Source: CAZAYP01 sp964489425 [NCBI: uncultured Verrucomicrobiota bacterium] (GTDB taxonomy: Bacteria > Verrucomicrobiota > Kiritimatiellia > RZYC01). From it: DNA of 28,682 nucleotides. The DNA lies in assembly GCA_964489425.1 (NCBI GenBank), contig CAZAYP010000047.1, positions 16,105 to 44,786 on the forward strand, read 5' to 3'. The notes beneath the pieces are model-generated. The model searched no databases. It saw only the letters and a program-made list of their open reading frames with translations, and was not told the DNA's origin. The position numbers and the translations under genes are program-made. Numbering within the stretch: position 1 is the stretch's first letter; every line of letters begins with the position of its first letter. Of this stretch, positions 9,100 to 17,501 are shown in pieces.

Positions 9100-9519
9100 T
9101 TACTCCAGGGCCGTCCGCAAGGCCTGGGCGAGGCGCTGCATTTCGGCCGGGTCCGCATACTGGCCCGCCACCCAGTTCCAGCGGTGGCCATCCTGGTCGA
9201 AGCGCGGGATGACGTGGAAATGCAGGTGCGGCACGGCCTGGCCGGCCACGCGCCCGTTGTTCTGGATCACGTTGATGCCGTCCGTGCCCAGGGCTTTTTG
9301 CTGGGCGCGGGCCACCTTCTGGACCACCACGATCAGGTCGCGCAGGACCTCGGCGGGGGTATCCACCAGCGGGTCGTAATGCGCCTTGGGCATCACCAGG
9401 GTGTGGCCCTTGATCACCGGGCCGATGTCCATGAAGGCCAGGAACTGGTCGTCTTCGTAGACCTTGGCGCTGGGGATCTGGCCGTGGGCGATCTTGCAGA
9501 AAATGCAGTCCGGGGTCAT
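9100..9519 (-). CDS. HIT family (HINT-like) nucleotide hydrolase, 139 aa
   Basis: Histidine-triad protein that hydrolyses or transfers nucleoside phosphoramidates or related nucleotides in the cytoplasm. The triad is His98, His100 and His102 in VPHLHFHVIPRF. The N-terminus has CIFCKIAHGQIPSAKVYEDD, including the Cys5/Cys8 pair seen in HINT-type members, and HTLVMPKAHY is also typical. The ATG overlaps the stop of the preceding small membrane-protein gene as ATGA, and AAAGGA lies about 10 bp upstream, which fixes the start. The length is normal for HINT proteins. The exact substrate cannot be told. Confidence 0.95.
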   Translation of the reverse strand: MTPDCIFCKIAHGQIPSAKVYEDDQFLAFMDIGPVIKGHTLVMPKAHYDPLVDTPAEVLRDLIVVVQKVARAQQKALGTDGINVIQNNGRVAGQAVPHLHFHVIPRFDQDGHRWNWVAGQYADPAEMQRLAQALRTALE

Positions 9520-9743
9520 GGCGTCAATCCTTTCTGGTCCACGGCCGCGGGGCTCCCGGGGTCATAGGGCACCGGCCGCTCGCCTTTCAGGTGCAGGTAC
9601 CGCGCGGCCAGGCCCACGAGGGCGATGCCCAGCACCATGGCAATCATCACCCGCTCCTGGTAGGTCAGCCCCAACCAGGACGCGAGGACCGTTTTCCCAT
9701 CTGCCATCATGCCGGACTGCCCAAGCTCATTCTTTGTTTCCAC
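9516..9743 (-). CDS. Small single-span membrane protein, 75 aa, unknown function
   Basis: I do not recognise a family. One hydrophobic helix (VMIAMVLGIALVGLAARYLHL, roughly residues 32-52) suggests a single-pass inner-membrane protein with a short hydrophilic tail ending in KGLTP. The longest frame begins with GTG at 9743. A second possibility is the ATG pair at 9710, and neither has a strong ribosome-binding site. It begins 56 bp after lptD ends and its stop overlaps the HIT start (ATGA), so it belongs to the same transcription unit. Co-occurrence with lptD hints at the envelope but proves nothing. Confidence 0.65.
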   Translation of the reverse strand: METKNELGQSGMMADGKTVLASWLGLTYQERVMIAMVLGIALVGLAARYLHLKGERPVPYDPGSPAAVDQKGLTP

Positions 9744-9799
9744 CTGCCAGCATAGCCGCCGGCCCTATCCTTGGCAATTTTCTAATGCCGCGCCCACGA

Positions 9800-12172
9800 T
9801 CAGTTTTGCGAGGCCCAGTTGAACTCCGAGCGCGCCATGGAATCCGGGAACGCCAGCAGCCAGATCTGGAACCAGACGTCCCAGTCGTCCCCGCGGCCGG
9901 TATAGCCGCCCGTGATGCCCAGGCAGCGGGTGCGGCGGGTCAGGTAGTAGGTCTGCTCTTCCATGCGCGCGTCCATGAACTGGTAGCGCCAGTACGCGCC
10001 CGGCGACCATTTTTCCTTGGGCATCAGGTCAAAGCTGAACGTGACCTGGTCATGCTGCTTCTTGAGGTAGCGGTACTCGAAGAAGTAGTTGCCCCAGAAA
10101 TCCTCCCGGTACTCGGCGCGGGCGTTGAAGTTGTAGAAGGATTCGCCATACCAGTTGTAGTTCAGGTCGGAGCGCAGGCTCAACTCGTCGGACAACTCGG
10201 ACTTGATCAAGGCGGTGAAAGGCCCGTAATGCTCGTCGGTTTCGTAGGGCATGAACATGCGGTCGTTGTACATGTCCACGTCCAGCAGGTTGCGCACGCG
10301 CTTGCCCACCTTGGTCTGCAGCTTGTTGCGCAGGCCGAGGCGCACCGTGCTTTCCTGGTGCAGCTGGTCGATCTCGTCGAACTGGTACAGTTCGTAGGGC
10401 ATGACGTTGGGGTGCGGCCGGTAGGTGTAATCAAGGTAAGGCTCGGCGATATGGCGCAATCCGCCGCCCGAGGTCGTGGGCTCGTCCAGCACCTTGAAGG
10501 CCTTGAACGAGATCTCGCCGCCGAGTTCCGGCAGGTTGCGCCACTTGGCGCCGGCTTCCTGGGTCACGCTGACCGCGCGTTCCACCAGGGTGGTGCTGAC
10601 CACCGGGGTGTTGTTGATGATGTTGGTGACCGCCACCGGTTCCCAGACCGACGTCGTCGTTTCCTCCAGCGTCTTGGAATAGAACGTGCCGCGGTAGCCG
10701 CCGCGCGGGATGACCGTGAGGAAATCGAACTGCTTGGTGGGATAGTAGATCATGTGGCGCGTGTCCACGCGGCCGGCGTCATATTTTTTCATTTGGGTGT
10801 CGTAGTCGGGATACACGCGCTGGAGGTAGGTGGCCGCGTTCTGGCCTTCGTAATAGAAGGGCGAGTCCCCGATCCGCTGCCGCCGAAAGTCCAGGGTGGC
10901 TTCGGGGATGCGGTCGACGTTCTCATAAAAGTCGTTCAGCCGCTTGTTGATCAGCAGCCCGGCGTTGTAGGTCTCGCCGCGATGGGTGAGGCTGATGCGG
11001 TTTTCCGGCTGCACGGCGTCTTCGTACTCGCGGGGGTAGAACGTCTTGAGGATGTCCGGGTCGCTGAGGTAGTTGATGTCGGCGATCAGGTAGTCGTTGT
11101 CGGTGATCGTCTGGGCGTGGTTGAGCTGCAGGCGGTAGCGCTGCTCGCTCACCAGGTTGTTGGTCAGCCAGTCGTCGCGCAGGCCAATCTCGTAGTCTTT
11201 GTCGCGGGCGTAATAGCCTTTGAGGCCGCCCTTCAGGCCGTAGTCCTCGCGCCAGTTGTTCCATTTGAAGTCCTGGCCCACCGCCACGCCGCGCTTGGTG
11301 CGGTAGTCGAGGCGGGTGGTGCCTTCGACATTGGGATGGACGTTGTAGCTGTACGAGGACAGCAGGAACGCGCCCCAGCGACTGCTGTAACCCGGGACAA
11401 AGTCCCATTTGCCGCTGCGGTTGGTGTCGAACCAGTAGTAGGGCAGGTAGAAGAACGGCACCCCGCGCAGGTAGTACACCATGTTGAATGCGGAGATGTA
11501 TTGCTGCTTGTAAATGCGGGCGCGGGCGGCCCGGCCGTACAGTTCCGGGTCATCGCCATCGCAGGAGGTGACCCGCGCGTCGGTGAGCCGGTAGGTGTCG
11601 GCGTCCTCGCGCTCGGAATCCGCGGCGGTCACGTACAGCGGCGGCACGTACGCGGTGAACTCGCCGAAGTCGCCCTTGAGCGAGCGGAAGTTGTAGTTCA
11701 GTTCGGTGCCGGTCCACACGCGCCCCTCGCGCTCAAAAATCACATGGCCCTTGGCGTACACCTGCTCGGTGGCGGTGTTCACCCGCACGTAGTCGGCGCG
11801 CAGCGTGTCCAGCCCGCTTTTCACAATGACATTGCCGGCGCCGATCATCAGCTTGGCGTCGGTCTCGTATTCAAGGCGGTCGGCCTGGACATCCACGCCC
11901 TCGGCCGGTGCGGCGGCGGCCGCCGCGGTGGCGCCCGCGGCCGATTTTTTGACCGGGGCGTCCAGGTTGGCCGGGGCCCTGGCCGGCGTGGGCCGGGCGC
12001 GGGGCACGGCCACCCGGGTCGCGGCCGATGCGCTTCGGCCGGCCGGGGTGGCGGCCGGGCTGTCGGGCACGGCCACTTTCTGGGCCCAGGCGGCCTGCAG
12101 GCCGGGCCACGCCAGCAATCCGGCACTAATCAATAATAGCGCGCGCGCGGACGAACAGCTGCTTTCCGTCAT
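9800..12172 (-). CDS. lptD: LPS-assembly outer-membrane protein LptD (OstA), 790 aa
   Basis: LptD forms with LptE the outer-membrane translocon that inserts lipopolysaccharide. A signal peptide is present (basic start, LLLISAGLLAWPGLQAAWA, cleavage near residue 30). After an Ala/Pro-rich stretch an OstA/LptA-like beta-jellyroll begins near residue 85 (VDVQADRLEYETDAKLMIGAG, then ADYVRVNTATEQVYAKGHVIF). The remainder is a large beta-barrel rich in aromatic and charged strands, with the LptD-like signature YLRGVPFFYLPYYWF and the YSSRWGAFLLSSY region. Length is close to E. coli LptD. The chain ends WASQN rather than in an aromatic residue, which is unusual for an outer-membrane barrel. The start is supported by AAAGGGAAG just upstream. 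It heads the minus-strand run ending with DUF1844. Confidence 0.93.
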   Translation of the reverse strand: MTESSCSSARALLLISAGLLAWPGLQAAWAQKVAVPDSPAATPAGRSASAATRVAVPRARPTPARAPANLDAPVKKSAAGATAAAAAAPAEGVDVQADRLEYETDAKLMIGAGNVIVKSGLDTLRADYVRVNTATEQVYAKGHVIFEREGRVWTGTELNYNFRSLKGDFGEFTAYVPPLYVTAADSEREDADTYRLTDARVTSCDGDDPELYGRAARARIYKQQYISAFNMVYYLRGVPFFYLPYYWFDTNRSGKWDFVPGYSSRWGAFLLSSYSYNVHPNVEGTTRLDYRTKRGVAVGQDFKWNNWREDYGLKGGLKGYYARDKDYEIGLRDDWLTNNLVSEQRYRLQLNHAQTITDNDYLIADINYLSDPDILKTFYPREYEDAVQPENRISLTHRGETYNAGLLINKRLNDFYENVDRIPEATLDFRRQRIGDSPFYYEGQNAATYLQRVYPDYDTQMKKYDAGRVDTRHMIYYPTKQFDFLTVIPRGGYRGTFYSKTLEETTTSVWEPVAVTNIINNTPVVSTTLVERAVSVTQEAGAKWRNLPELGGEISFKAFKVLDEPTTSGGGLRHIAEPYLDYTYRPHPNVMPYELYQFDEIDQLHQESTVRLGLRNKLQTKVGKRVRNLLDVDMYNDRMFMPYETDEHYGPFTALIKSELSDELSLRSDLNYNWYGESFYNFNARAEYREDFWGNYFFEYRYLKKQHDQVTFSFDLMPKEKWSPGAYWRYQFMDARMEEQTYYLTRRTRCLGITGGYTGRGDDWDVWFQIWLLAFPDSMARSEFNWASQN

Positions 12173-12208
12173 GGCTTCCCTTTCGTGCTGACTTCCAGTT
12201 GCGGCAAC

Positions 12209-12237
12209 ACGCTACCACCGCGGCCGCGGTGCGCCAA
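12209..12237 (-). promoter_or_regulatory. Weak candidate promoter for lptD
   Basis: Read on the minus strand, TTGGCG (12237-12232) and TAGCGT (12214-12209) are 17 bp apart and lie about 40 bp upstream of the lptD start. The spacer contains a perfect 14-bp palindrome (12217-12230). The -10 match is poor, so this is tentative; lptD may instead be read from the helicase promoter. Confidence 0.25.
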
Positions 12238-12279
12238 GCACTATGTTGGGGCGGTGGTCAAGGCCGGCCGGTCCCGCGC

Positions 12280-13080
12280 TCAGGGGGTTAAAAGCTCGGC
12301 GCCGGTGAGCGCGATCCACCAGCCGCCGCGGTAGTCCACGCGCTGGATCGTCCCCACCACCGTCTGGGCCGCGCCTTTCTTCAGGCCCGCCAGGCGGTCG
12401 GCGCCCACCACGAAGGTGATCCGGTCCACCGTGTTCGTGTCGGCCGGCGCGGTCGGGGTGAGCCGGCATTCGTAGCGGCCGGCCAGGAGAATGCGCACGT
12501 CGTCCACCCAGCCCGACCACTGCACGCGGCGCCCCATGAGGCTTTCCTGGAAGGCGCGCGCCTGGGCCTGCGCCTGGACGGCCAGGCCCTTGCGCGCCTC
12601 GGCCCAGGACAGCTCGTCCACCCCGGGCGCCCGCGGCAGGTGCGGCAGGGCCGGCAGCGGCGTGGCCGTGGCGGTGGGGGCGGGCGCGGTCGCCACGGCT
12701 TCCGGCAGCGTGACCGGGCGGCCGGCCGCATGCTCCGCCTGCAGCGCCGCCAGCTCGCGGTGCGCCGTGTAGCGCCCGAAGTCGGCGGCAAACAGCCGGA
12801 CCCGGTCTGCCGCCGCCACCTGCGCCCGCGGGAACGTTACCGGTTGCCCGGCGATCGCCAGCTCCACCGCGTTGGTCGTAACGGCCACCAGCCGCCCGGT
12901 CCATTCGCCGTAAGGCTTGGTCTGCAGCGTCAGCTCCGTCCCGGCCGGCGGCGGCGCGAAGCGGGCGGTGGCGCGCTGTTCCAGTTGCGCGCGGACCGCG
13001 TTCCAATCCGGCGGTGGGGCGGGCGCGGCGGCAAGGGCCGCGCTCGCGGTGGCGATCAGCAGGGCCAGCAGGCGGTTCAT
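12280..13080 (-). CDS. Secreted or periplasmic protein of unknown function, 266 aa
   Basis: The start is the ATG at 13080, whose ATGA overlaps the helicase stop. A longer open frame upstream is only the shadow of the helicase gene. The product opens with a clear signal peptide (MNRLLALLIATASAALAAAP). The mature part has a small beta-rich segment (TELTLQTKPYGEWTGRLVAV, then TNAVELAIAGQPVTFPRAQV), an Ala/Pro-rich linker, and a C-terminal part with MGRRVQWSGWVDDVRILLAG, VVGTIQRVDYRGGWWIALTG. I recognise no named family. The C-terminal pattern resembles small beta-barrel (OB-like) domains, but that is an impression. Translational coupling to a cytoplasmic helicase is odd and may reflect only compact gene packing. 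Confidence 0.75.
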   Translation of the reverse strand: MNRLLALLIATASAALAAAPAPPPDWNAVRAQLEQRATARFAPPPAGTELTLQTKPYGEWTGRLVAVTTNAVELAIAGQPVTFPRAQVAAADRVRLFAADFGRYTAHRELAALQAEHAAGRPVTLPEAVATAPAPTATATPLPALPHLPRAPGVDELSWAEARKGLAVQAQAQARAFQESLMGRRVQWSGWVDDVRILLAGRYECRLTPTAPADTNTVDRITFVVGADRLAGLKKGAAQTVVGTIQRVDYRGGWWIALTGAELLTP

Positions 13081-16000
13081 GTGTCCAGCAGCTCCTGGAT
13101 GTCGTCCCAGCTCAGTTTCTGGGTAAACTGTTCCTCGCGGGCCAGGGTCGCGGAGATCACCGCCTGCTTTTTCTGCTGCAGGGCCAGGACCTTCTCCTCG
13201 ACCGTGCCCTTGGTGATCAGCTTGATGCTGTACACGGTGCGGCGCTGGCCGATCCGGTAGGCGCGGTCCGTGGCCTGGTCCTCCACGGCCGGGTTCCACC
13301 AGGGGTCGAAATGGATCACCGTGTCGGCGCCGGTCAGGTTGAGGCCCGTGCCGCCGGCCTTGAGGCTGATCAGGAACACGGGGATGCTGGCGTCGGTGTT
13401 GAACTGGCGCACCACGGTCATGCGGTCCTGGGTGGCGCCGTCCAGGTAGCAGTAGCGCCGCTCGCGCTGCTCGAGCTCGCGCCGCAGGATGGCCAGCATG
13501 GAGGTGAACTGGCTGAAGACCAGCACGCGGTGGCCGCCGTCCAGCGCCTCGTCCAGCAGCTCGAAAAACAGGTCCATCTTGCCCGAGGGGTACTGGCTCT
13601 TGAGGTCCGCCAGCTTCAGCAGCTCCAGGTGGCAGCAGATCTGGCGCAGGCGCAGCAGGGTCTTGAAGATCTCCATGCGCGCGCGCTGGAACCCGCTGGT
13701 CCGCACCAGCTCGGTCAGGCGCAGGCGCGAGGCGGTGAGATACTGCTGGTACACCATCTGCTGGTCCGCCGTGAGCAGGCAGGTGGCCACGCGCGAGATC
13801 TTGGGCGGCAGGTCCGCGGCCACGTCCTTCTTCAGCCGGCGCAGCAGGAACGGGTGCAGCTTGCGGCGCAGCTTGGACTGCGCCAGGTCGGCGTCCGCCC
13901 CGCCGCGCGCGATGGGCAGCTCGTACTGGTCGCGGAACCGCTGCGGCCCGCCGAGATACGCGGGCATGAGGAAATCCATGATCGACCACAGGTCCGCCAC
14001 GCTGTTCTCGATCGGCGTGCCGGTGAGCACGAGGCGGTGGAACGCCTTGAGCTTCTTGGCCGCGATGGCGTTCTGGGTGGACCGGTTCTTGATGTGCTGG
14101 GCCTCGTCCAGCACCACGGCGGCGAACTCGTGGTCGTGGTAGCGCTCGATGTCGCGGCGCATGAGCGCGTAGGACGTCACCACCACGTGGTGGCTGGCGA
14201 TCAGCTCCCATTTCTCGTGGCGGTCGCCGCCGCGCAGCGGCAGCACCCGCAGGTCCGGCGCAAAGCGGCCGGCTTCCTCGGCCCAGTTCTCCACCAGGCT
14301 GGTCGGGCACACGATCAGCGCCGGCCGGCCCTGGGCCTCGGCCCGCGCCCGGACCAGCTGCAGCCACGCCAGGGTCTCCAGGGTTTTGCCCAGGCCCATC
14401 TCGTCGGCCAGGATCCCGGCCAGGCCGTTTTTCTCGAGGAACCGCAGCCAGTACACGGCCTGCTTCTGGTACGGCCGCAGCACGGCCTCCATGCCGGCGC
14501 TCAGCGGCTCGGGTTCCAGCGGGTCCAGCCGGTTGCGGCGGCGGGCCTGGACCTGCCACTCCGGCGGCACCTCCACGTCCACCCCGTCCAGCGCGTCGAG
14601 CGAGGATTGGACGTAGGCCGCGTACTGGCCATCCATGCGGAACGCGCCCGGTCGGTCGCTGGCGTCGCCGGCGCAGTCGTCGAACACGTTGCGGGCCGTG
14701 GTGATGGCATCGCCGTCAAAGAGGATCGTGCGCCCGTCGCGCTCGATGTACGAGTCGCCCTTGAGCAGGGCGCGCTGGATCTCCACTTCCGAAAGGCTCT
14801 GGCCGTCGCGGTTCTCGTAGCTGAAGTTGACCTCGAACCAGCCGCGGCCGGCGCCGGGCTGGATATTGACCACCGGGGTCGCGCTGTCCATCTCGTCGAG
14901 GAACGGCTCGACGCGGCCCTCGAGCTGGACCTGCCACCCCAGGCGCCGCAGGCGCGGCAGCCCGCTGCCGAAGAAGTTGAGCACCAGCCGGCAGCCGACG
15001 ATCGGCGCGAGCGTGTCGCCGGTCTCGCCGCGGAACCCGCTGGCCGCGAGCCGTTCCAGCGCCTGGGTCTCGCGCCGCGGGTTGCGCACGGTGTAGCGCA
15101 GCAGGTCGTCGGGGTCCGGCAGGGCGAAGTTGTCGCGCGGATCCTTCTTGCCCGCGAGGAAGGAGTGGTGGGCGTATTCCGCGAGCAGGGTCGCGCTGAT
15201 CGAAGCCGGGCTGCCGCGGACCTGCAGCCGGAACCTGGGCTCCGTCGGCTCGATCGTGAACAGGTCCGGGGTCACCTCCGTGGCCAGCGGCAGGTACGCC
15301 TGCAGCAGCGGCAGCTCGGTGCGGATAAAGTGCGGCACGGCCGGCCGTGCCACGAACATGGGCTGCGCGTAGATGCCGTGCAGCGGCGGCGGCAGGCACT
15401 TGTCCAGCGGCCAGAAATGGCCGGCGTGGAACACCCACCCGCCCTGGCCGGCCACGATGTAGGTCGTGGCATCCCGCGCGTCCTGCACCGGCAGCTCGGT
15501 GTGCACCCGCAGCACGAGCTCGCCGCTTTTCGGGTCCAGGTCCATGCGCAGCACCGAGTGCATGCGGATCGCGTTGACCGTCAGCGTCTCCGGCCGGCCT
15601 TCCTCGTGCAGGTGCCGGCCGGCCTGCAGGTTGAGCAGGTTGATCGCGTCGTGGGCGTTCAGGGCCAGCGGGCTGCGGGCCGGGCCGCCGGCGATATCCT
15701 CGAGCACGAACAGCAGGTTCTCGTCCTGGGTCGGGAACGCGTACGTGGGCCGCAGCGGGAGCTGCGCCAGCGGGTACGTCCGGCCGCCGGTCTCCACGGT
15801 GACGATCACCGGCAGCCCGTGCTGGGCCACGTGGTGCCGCCACCCGGCGCCCAGCGCCAGCCGCAGCCGGGCCGGGATTGCGCCGGCCGTGCCCGGGGCC
15901 GCGCGGCGGATGAAGTCCGCCTCGTTGTACGCCGCCTGGCGGGCGGCGGCGCGGATCTCTTCGAGCGCCTTGCGCTCGCGCTCCGGATCGGTCTGGCGGC

Positions 16001-16274
16001 GGATCAGTTCCAGGCCCAGCGCCACCACGTGGGCGCAGATGATGCCGCGCTCCTGGTTGTCGCGGCACGGGCATCGGTTGTGCACGGAGCCGTCGGCGTG
16101 CAGGTCAAACTGGCAGTTGAGGCCGCGCGGCCCGTTGTCCATCACGCCCTGGACCGTGGGCGCGGTGTATTCCACCTTCATCACGCGGTCGGCCTTGAAC
16201 AGGCTCTCCCCGTAGTGGAAGACCCGCTCGCCGGCCTGGTCCATCAATATTTTGCGTGTTATCGGCGCCTTCAC
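13077..16274 (-). CDS. SWI2/SNF2-family helicase with N-terminal SWIM zinc finger, 1065 aa
   Basis: ATP-dependent double-stranded-DNA translocase of the bacterial RapA/HepA-like SNF2 group. The GTG at 16274 is chosen because GAGGAAAA lies 8 bp upstream; a longer frame opening with TTG at 16337 would start inside the promoter. Near residues 68-82 a SWIM finger is visible (CPC, then CAH). The ATPase motor occupies about residues 600-1065: motif I ADEMGLGKT (near 625), motif II DEAQ (near 720), LTGTPIENS, and the second lobe with SQFTSMLAILRREL, SLKAGGTGLNLTGAD and DQATDRAYRIGQ. The middle 450 residues are a long conserved region typical of bacterial SWIM-SNF2 proteins but without a named motif that I recognise. 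The stop overlaps the next gene as ATGA. A role in transcription recycling or DNA repair is inferred from the family only. Confidence 0.95.
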   Translation of the reverse strand: MKAPITRKILMDQAGERVFHYGESLFKADRVMKVEYTAPTVQGVMDNGPRGLNCQFDLHADGSVHNRCPCRDNQERGIICAHVVALGLELIRRQTDPERERKALEEIRAAARQAAYNEADFIRRAAPGTAGAIPARLRLALGAGWRHHVAQHGLPVIVTVETGGRTYPLAQLPLRPTYAFPTQDENLLFVLEDIAGGPARSPLALNAHDAINLLNLQAGRHLHEEGRPETLTVNAIRMHSVLRMDLDPKSGELVLRVHTELPVQDARDATTYIVAGQGGWVFHAGHFWPLDKCLPPPLHGIYAQPMFVARPAVPHFIRTELPLLQAYLPLATEVTPDLFTIEPTEPRFRLQVRGSPASISATLLAEYAHHSFLAGKKDPRDNFALPDPDDLLRYTVRNPRRETQALERLAASGFRGETGDTLAPIVGCRLVLNFFGSGLPRLRRLGWQVQLEGRVEPFLDEMDSATPVVNIQPGAGRGWFEVNFSYENRDGQSLSEVEIQRALLKGDSYIERDGRTILFDGDAITTARNVFDDCAGDASDRPGAFRMDGQYAAYVQSSLDALDGVDVEVPPEWQVQARRRNRLDPLEPEPLSAGMEAVLRPYQKQAVYWLRFLEKNGLAGILADEMGLGKTLETLAWLQLVRARAEAQGRPALIVCPTSLVENWAEEAGRFAPDLRVLPLRGGDRHEKWELIASHHVVVTSYALMRRDIERYHDHEFAAVVLDEAQHIKNRSTQNAIAAKKLKAFHRLVLTGTPIENSVADLWSIMDFLMPAYLGGPQRFRDQYELPIARGGADADLAQSKLRRKLHPFLLRRLKKDVAADLPPKISRVATCLLTADQQMVYQQYLTASRLRLTELVRTSGFQRARMEIFKTLLRLRQICCHLELLKLADLKSQYPSGKMDLFFELLDEALDGGHRVLVFSQFTSMLAILRRELEQRERRYCYLDGATQDRMTVVRQFNTDASIPVFLISLKAGGTGLNLTGADTVIHFDPWWNPAVEDQATDRAYRIGQRRTVYSIKLITKGTVEEKVLALQQKKQAVISATLAREEQFTQKLSWDDIQELLDT

Positions 16275-16280
16275 GGTGGC

Positions 16281-16290
16281 GGTTTTCCTC
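16281..16290 (-). promoter_or_regulatory. Ribosome-binding site deciding the helicase start
   Basis: On the minus strand GAGGAAAACC lies 6 bp before the GTG at 16274. It falls downstream of the predicted transcription start at about 16302, whereas the longer TTG start would not be transcribed. Confidence 0.7.
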
Positions 16291-16308
16291 GCTAACGATA
16301 AAACGTCC

Positions 16309-16337
16309 TTTATACACGCGCCGCGCGCCAGGTACAA
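16309..16337 (-). promoter_or_regulatory. Sigma70-type promoter of the helicase gene
   Basis: On the minus strand TTGTAC (16337-16332) and TATAAA (16314-16309) are separated by exactly 17 bp. Transcription would start near 16302, about 28 bp before the GTG and just ahead of the ribosome-binding site. It is one of the best promoter matches in the window. Confidence 0.7.
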
Positions 16338-16363
16338 GGGGCGTTTTGCGATCCTTTTTCGAT

Positions 16364-16383
16364 GGCTTTCAGCGGCTTTCAGC
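16364..16383 (+). repeat. Perfect 10-bp tandem repeat just upstream of a -35 box
   Basis: GGCTTTCAGC occurs twice back to back (16364-16373 and 16374-16383), ending 2 bp before the -35 hexamer of the Cache-protein promoter. One helical turn per unit suits tandem protein binding. It may regulate the divergent promoters here; that is inference. Confidence 0.5.
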
Positions 16384-16385
16384 GC

Positions 16386-16414
16386 TTGCCAGGCCGGCCG
16401 TTGCGCGCTAGAAC
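16386..16414 (+). promoter_or_regulatory. Promoter of the Cache protein gene, apparently leaderless
   Basis: TTGCCA (16386-16391) and TAGAAC (16409-16414) are 17 bp apart. The -10 box ends 6 bp before the ATG at 16421, so transcription would begin at or next to the start codon. No ribosome-binding site precedes this ATG, in agreement with a leaderless transcript. Confidence 0.5.
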
Positions 16415-16420
16415 GCTGGC

Positions 16421-17299
16421 ATGAACAAAGCTACTGTCGGTCATGGGTTGTGGCTGTGGGCCGTTGGTTGGATCGGGGCGGCGGCGGCGCATGCTGCCCT
16501 GCCGCATTCCCCGCTGGCCAACCAGGCCAGCAAGGACATCGTGGCGTTCGTGGACGAGGCGGTGGCGGCGATCGAGCGGGACGGGGAGGGGGCCTTTGCG
16601 GCCATGAACCAGGAAGGCCCCTGGTACGACAAGGCCACCGGCCGCTACGTCTTTGTCTACGCCACCGACCTGGTCGTGGTCGTCAACGCCGCGTTCCCCG
16701 ACTTGCGCGGCACCCGGGTGGCTGCCGGCGATATCCGTAAGTATTACATTTGCGATCTGGTTTTGTCCGGCGCCTATCCGGCGCTGTGGGGCCACGCCGA
16801 GTGGGTGGACCCTGCCACGGGCGCGCGCGGTATCAAAACCACGTACACCCGCCGGGCGCAGGCCCCGGACGGCACGCGCTACCTGGTGGGGTCAGGCGCC
16901 CTCAACCTGCCCGTCGAACGGCAGTTCGTGGAACAGTTGGTCCAGTTGGCGGTCGCGGAAATCGACCGCAACGGCGCCCAGTCCTTTGCGTTGCTGCGCC
17001 AGGCGGATGGGCCGTTCCGGTTCCGGGACATCTACGTGTTCGTGGATACGCCCGAAGGCGTCGAGATTCTCAACCCCGCATTTCCCGAGGTGGACGGCCA
17101 GGATTTGTCCGGCCTGCAGATGGAGGATGGCCGCTACATCGTGCGCGAATACATCGCCAAGGCCATGGTCGGGTCGGGCTGGACGGAATACCAGTGGCCG
17201 CGTCCCGGGGAGACCGCGCCGGTGGACAAGCTCACCTTCACGCACCGCGCCACCCTGGACGGCGCGCCGGTCGTGGTGGGCGCGGGATACTATCCTTGA
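16421..17299 (+). CDS. Secreted protein with two Cache-like sensor repeats, 292 aa
   Basis: Signal peptide (LWLWAVGWIGAAAAHA, cleavage near residue 26), then two copies of a Cache-type ligand-binding unit. Copy one has VDEAVAAIERDGEGAFAAMN, GRYVFVYATDLVVVVNAAFP and then DIRKYYICDLV. Copy two has LVQLAVAEIDRNGAQSFALL, RDIYVFVDTPEGVEILNPAF and YIVREYIAKAMVG. Each repeat ends with a TYTRRA or TFTHRA strand and a GAGYY or GSGAL turn. Cache domains bind small molecules outside the cytoplasm. Here there is no membrane anchor or signalling output, so the protein is probably a free periplasmic binding protein, perhaps partnering a membrane sensor elsewhere. The ATG has no ribosome-binding site and sits at the predicted transcription start. 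Confidence 0.85.
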   Translation: MNKATVGHGLWLWAVGWIGAAAAHAALPHSPLANQASKDIVAFVDEAVAAIERDGEGAFAAMNQEGPWYDKATGRYVFVYATDLVVVVNAAFPDLRGTRVAAGDIRKYYICDLVLSGAYPALWGHAEWVDPATGARGIKTTYTRRAQAPDGTRYLVGSGALNLPVERQFVEQLVQLAVAEIDRNGAQSFALLRQADGPFRFRDIYVFVDTPEGVEILNPAFPEVDGQDLSGLQMEDGRYIVREYIAKAMVGSGWTEYQWPRPGETAPVDKLTFTHRATLDGAPVVVGAGYYP

Positions 17300-17327
17300 C
17301 CCGCGCCGCGCCCGGCCGGCGGGCGGC

Positions 17328-17351
17328 CCGGATTCACCGGCGCGAATCCGG
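17328..17351 (+). terminator. Stem-loop after the Cache gene
   Basis: CCGGATTC (17328-17335) pairs with GAATCCGG (17344-17351) around an 8-base loop, 29 bp after the stop codon. There is no proper T-run, so termination is probable but unproven. Confidence 0.4.
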
Positions 17352-17501
17352 TTCATCCGGGCAGTTTCTGTCGGACGGACGATCATCACAGCACGCTAAG
17401 CCCGGAGCAGCACTCCCGACGGGATAATAAGATGACGGAACTGGTTCTTCGCTACTTTCAGTGGAATGAAAGGGCCATAAGGATGGCGATTGGTCAGAGT
17501 A

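Noticed and set aside
9464-12136. 890-codon open frame on the plus strand
   Set aside because: It is the antisense shadow of lptD and the HIT and membrane-protein genes, with a repetitive Val/Leu/Gly-rich composition and no family pattern.
13081-14559. Upstream extension of the secreted-protein frame on the minus strand
   Set aside because: It runs through the helicase gene in another frame. The signal peptide and ATGA overlap place the start at 13080.
13014-16295. 1093-codon open frame on the plus strand
   Set aside because: It is antisense to the SWIM/SNF2 helicase, whose motifs are unmistakable.
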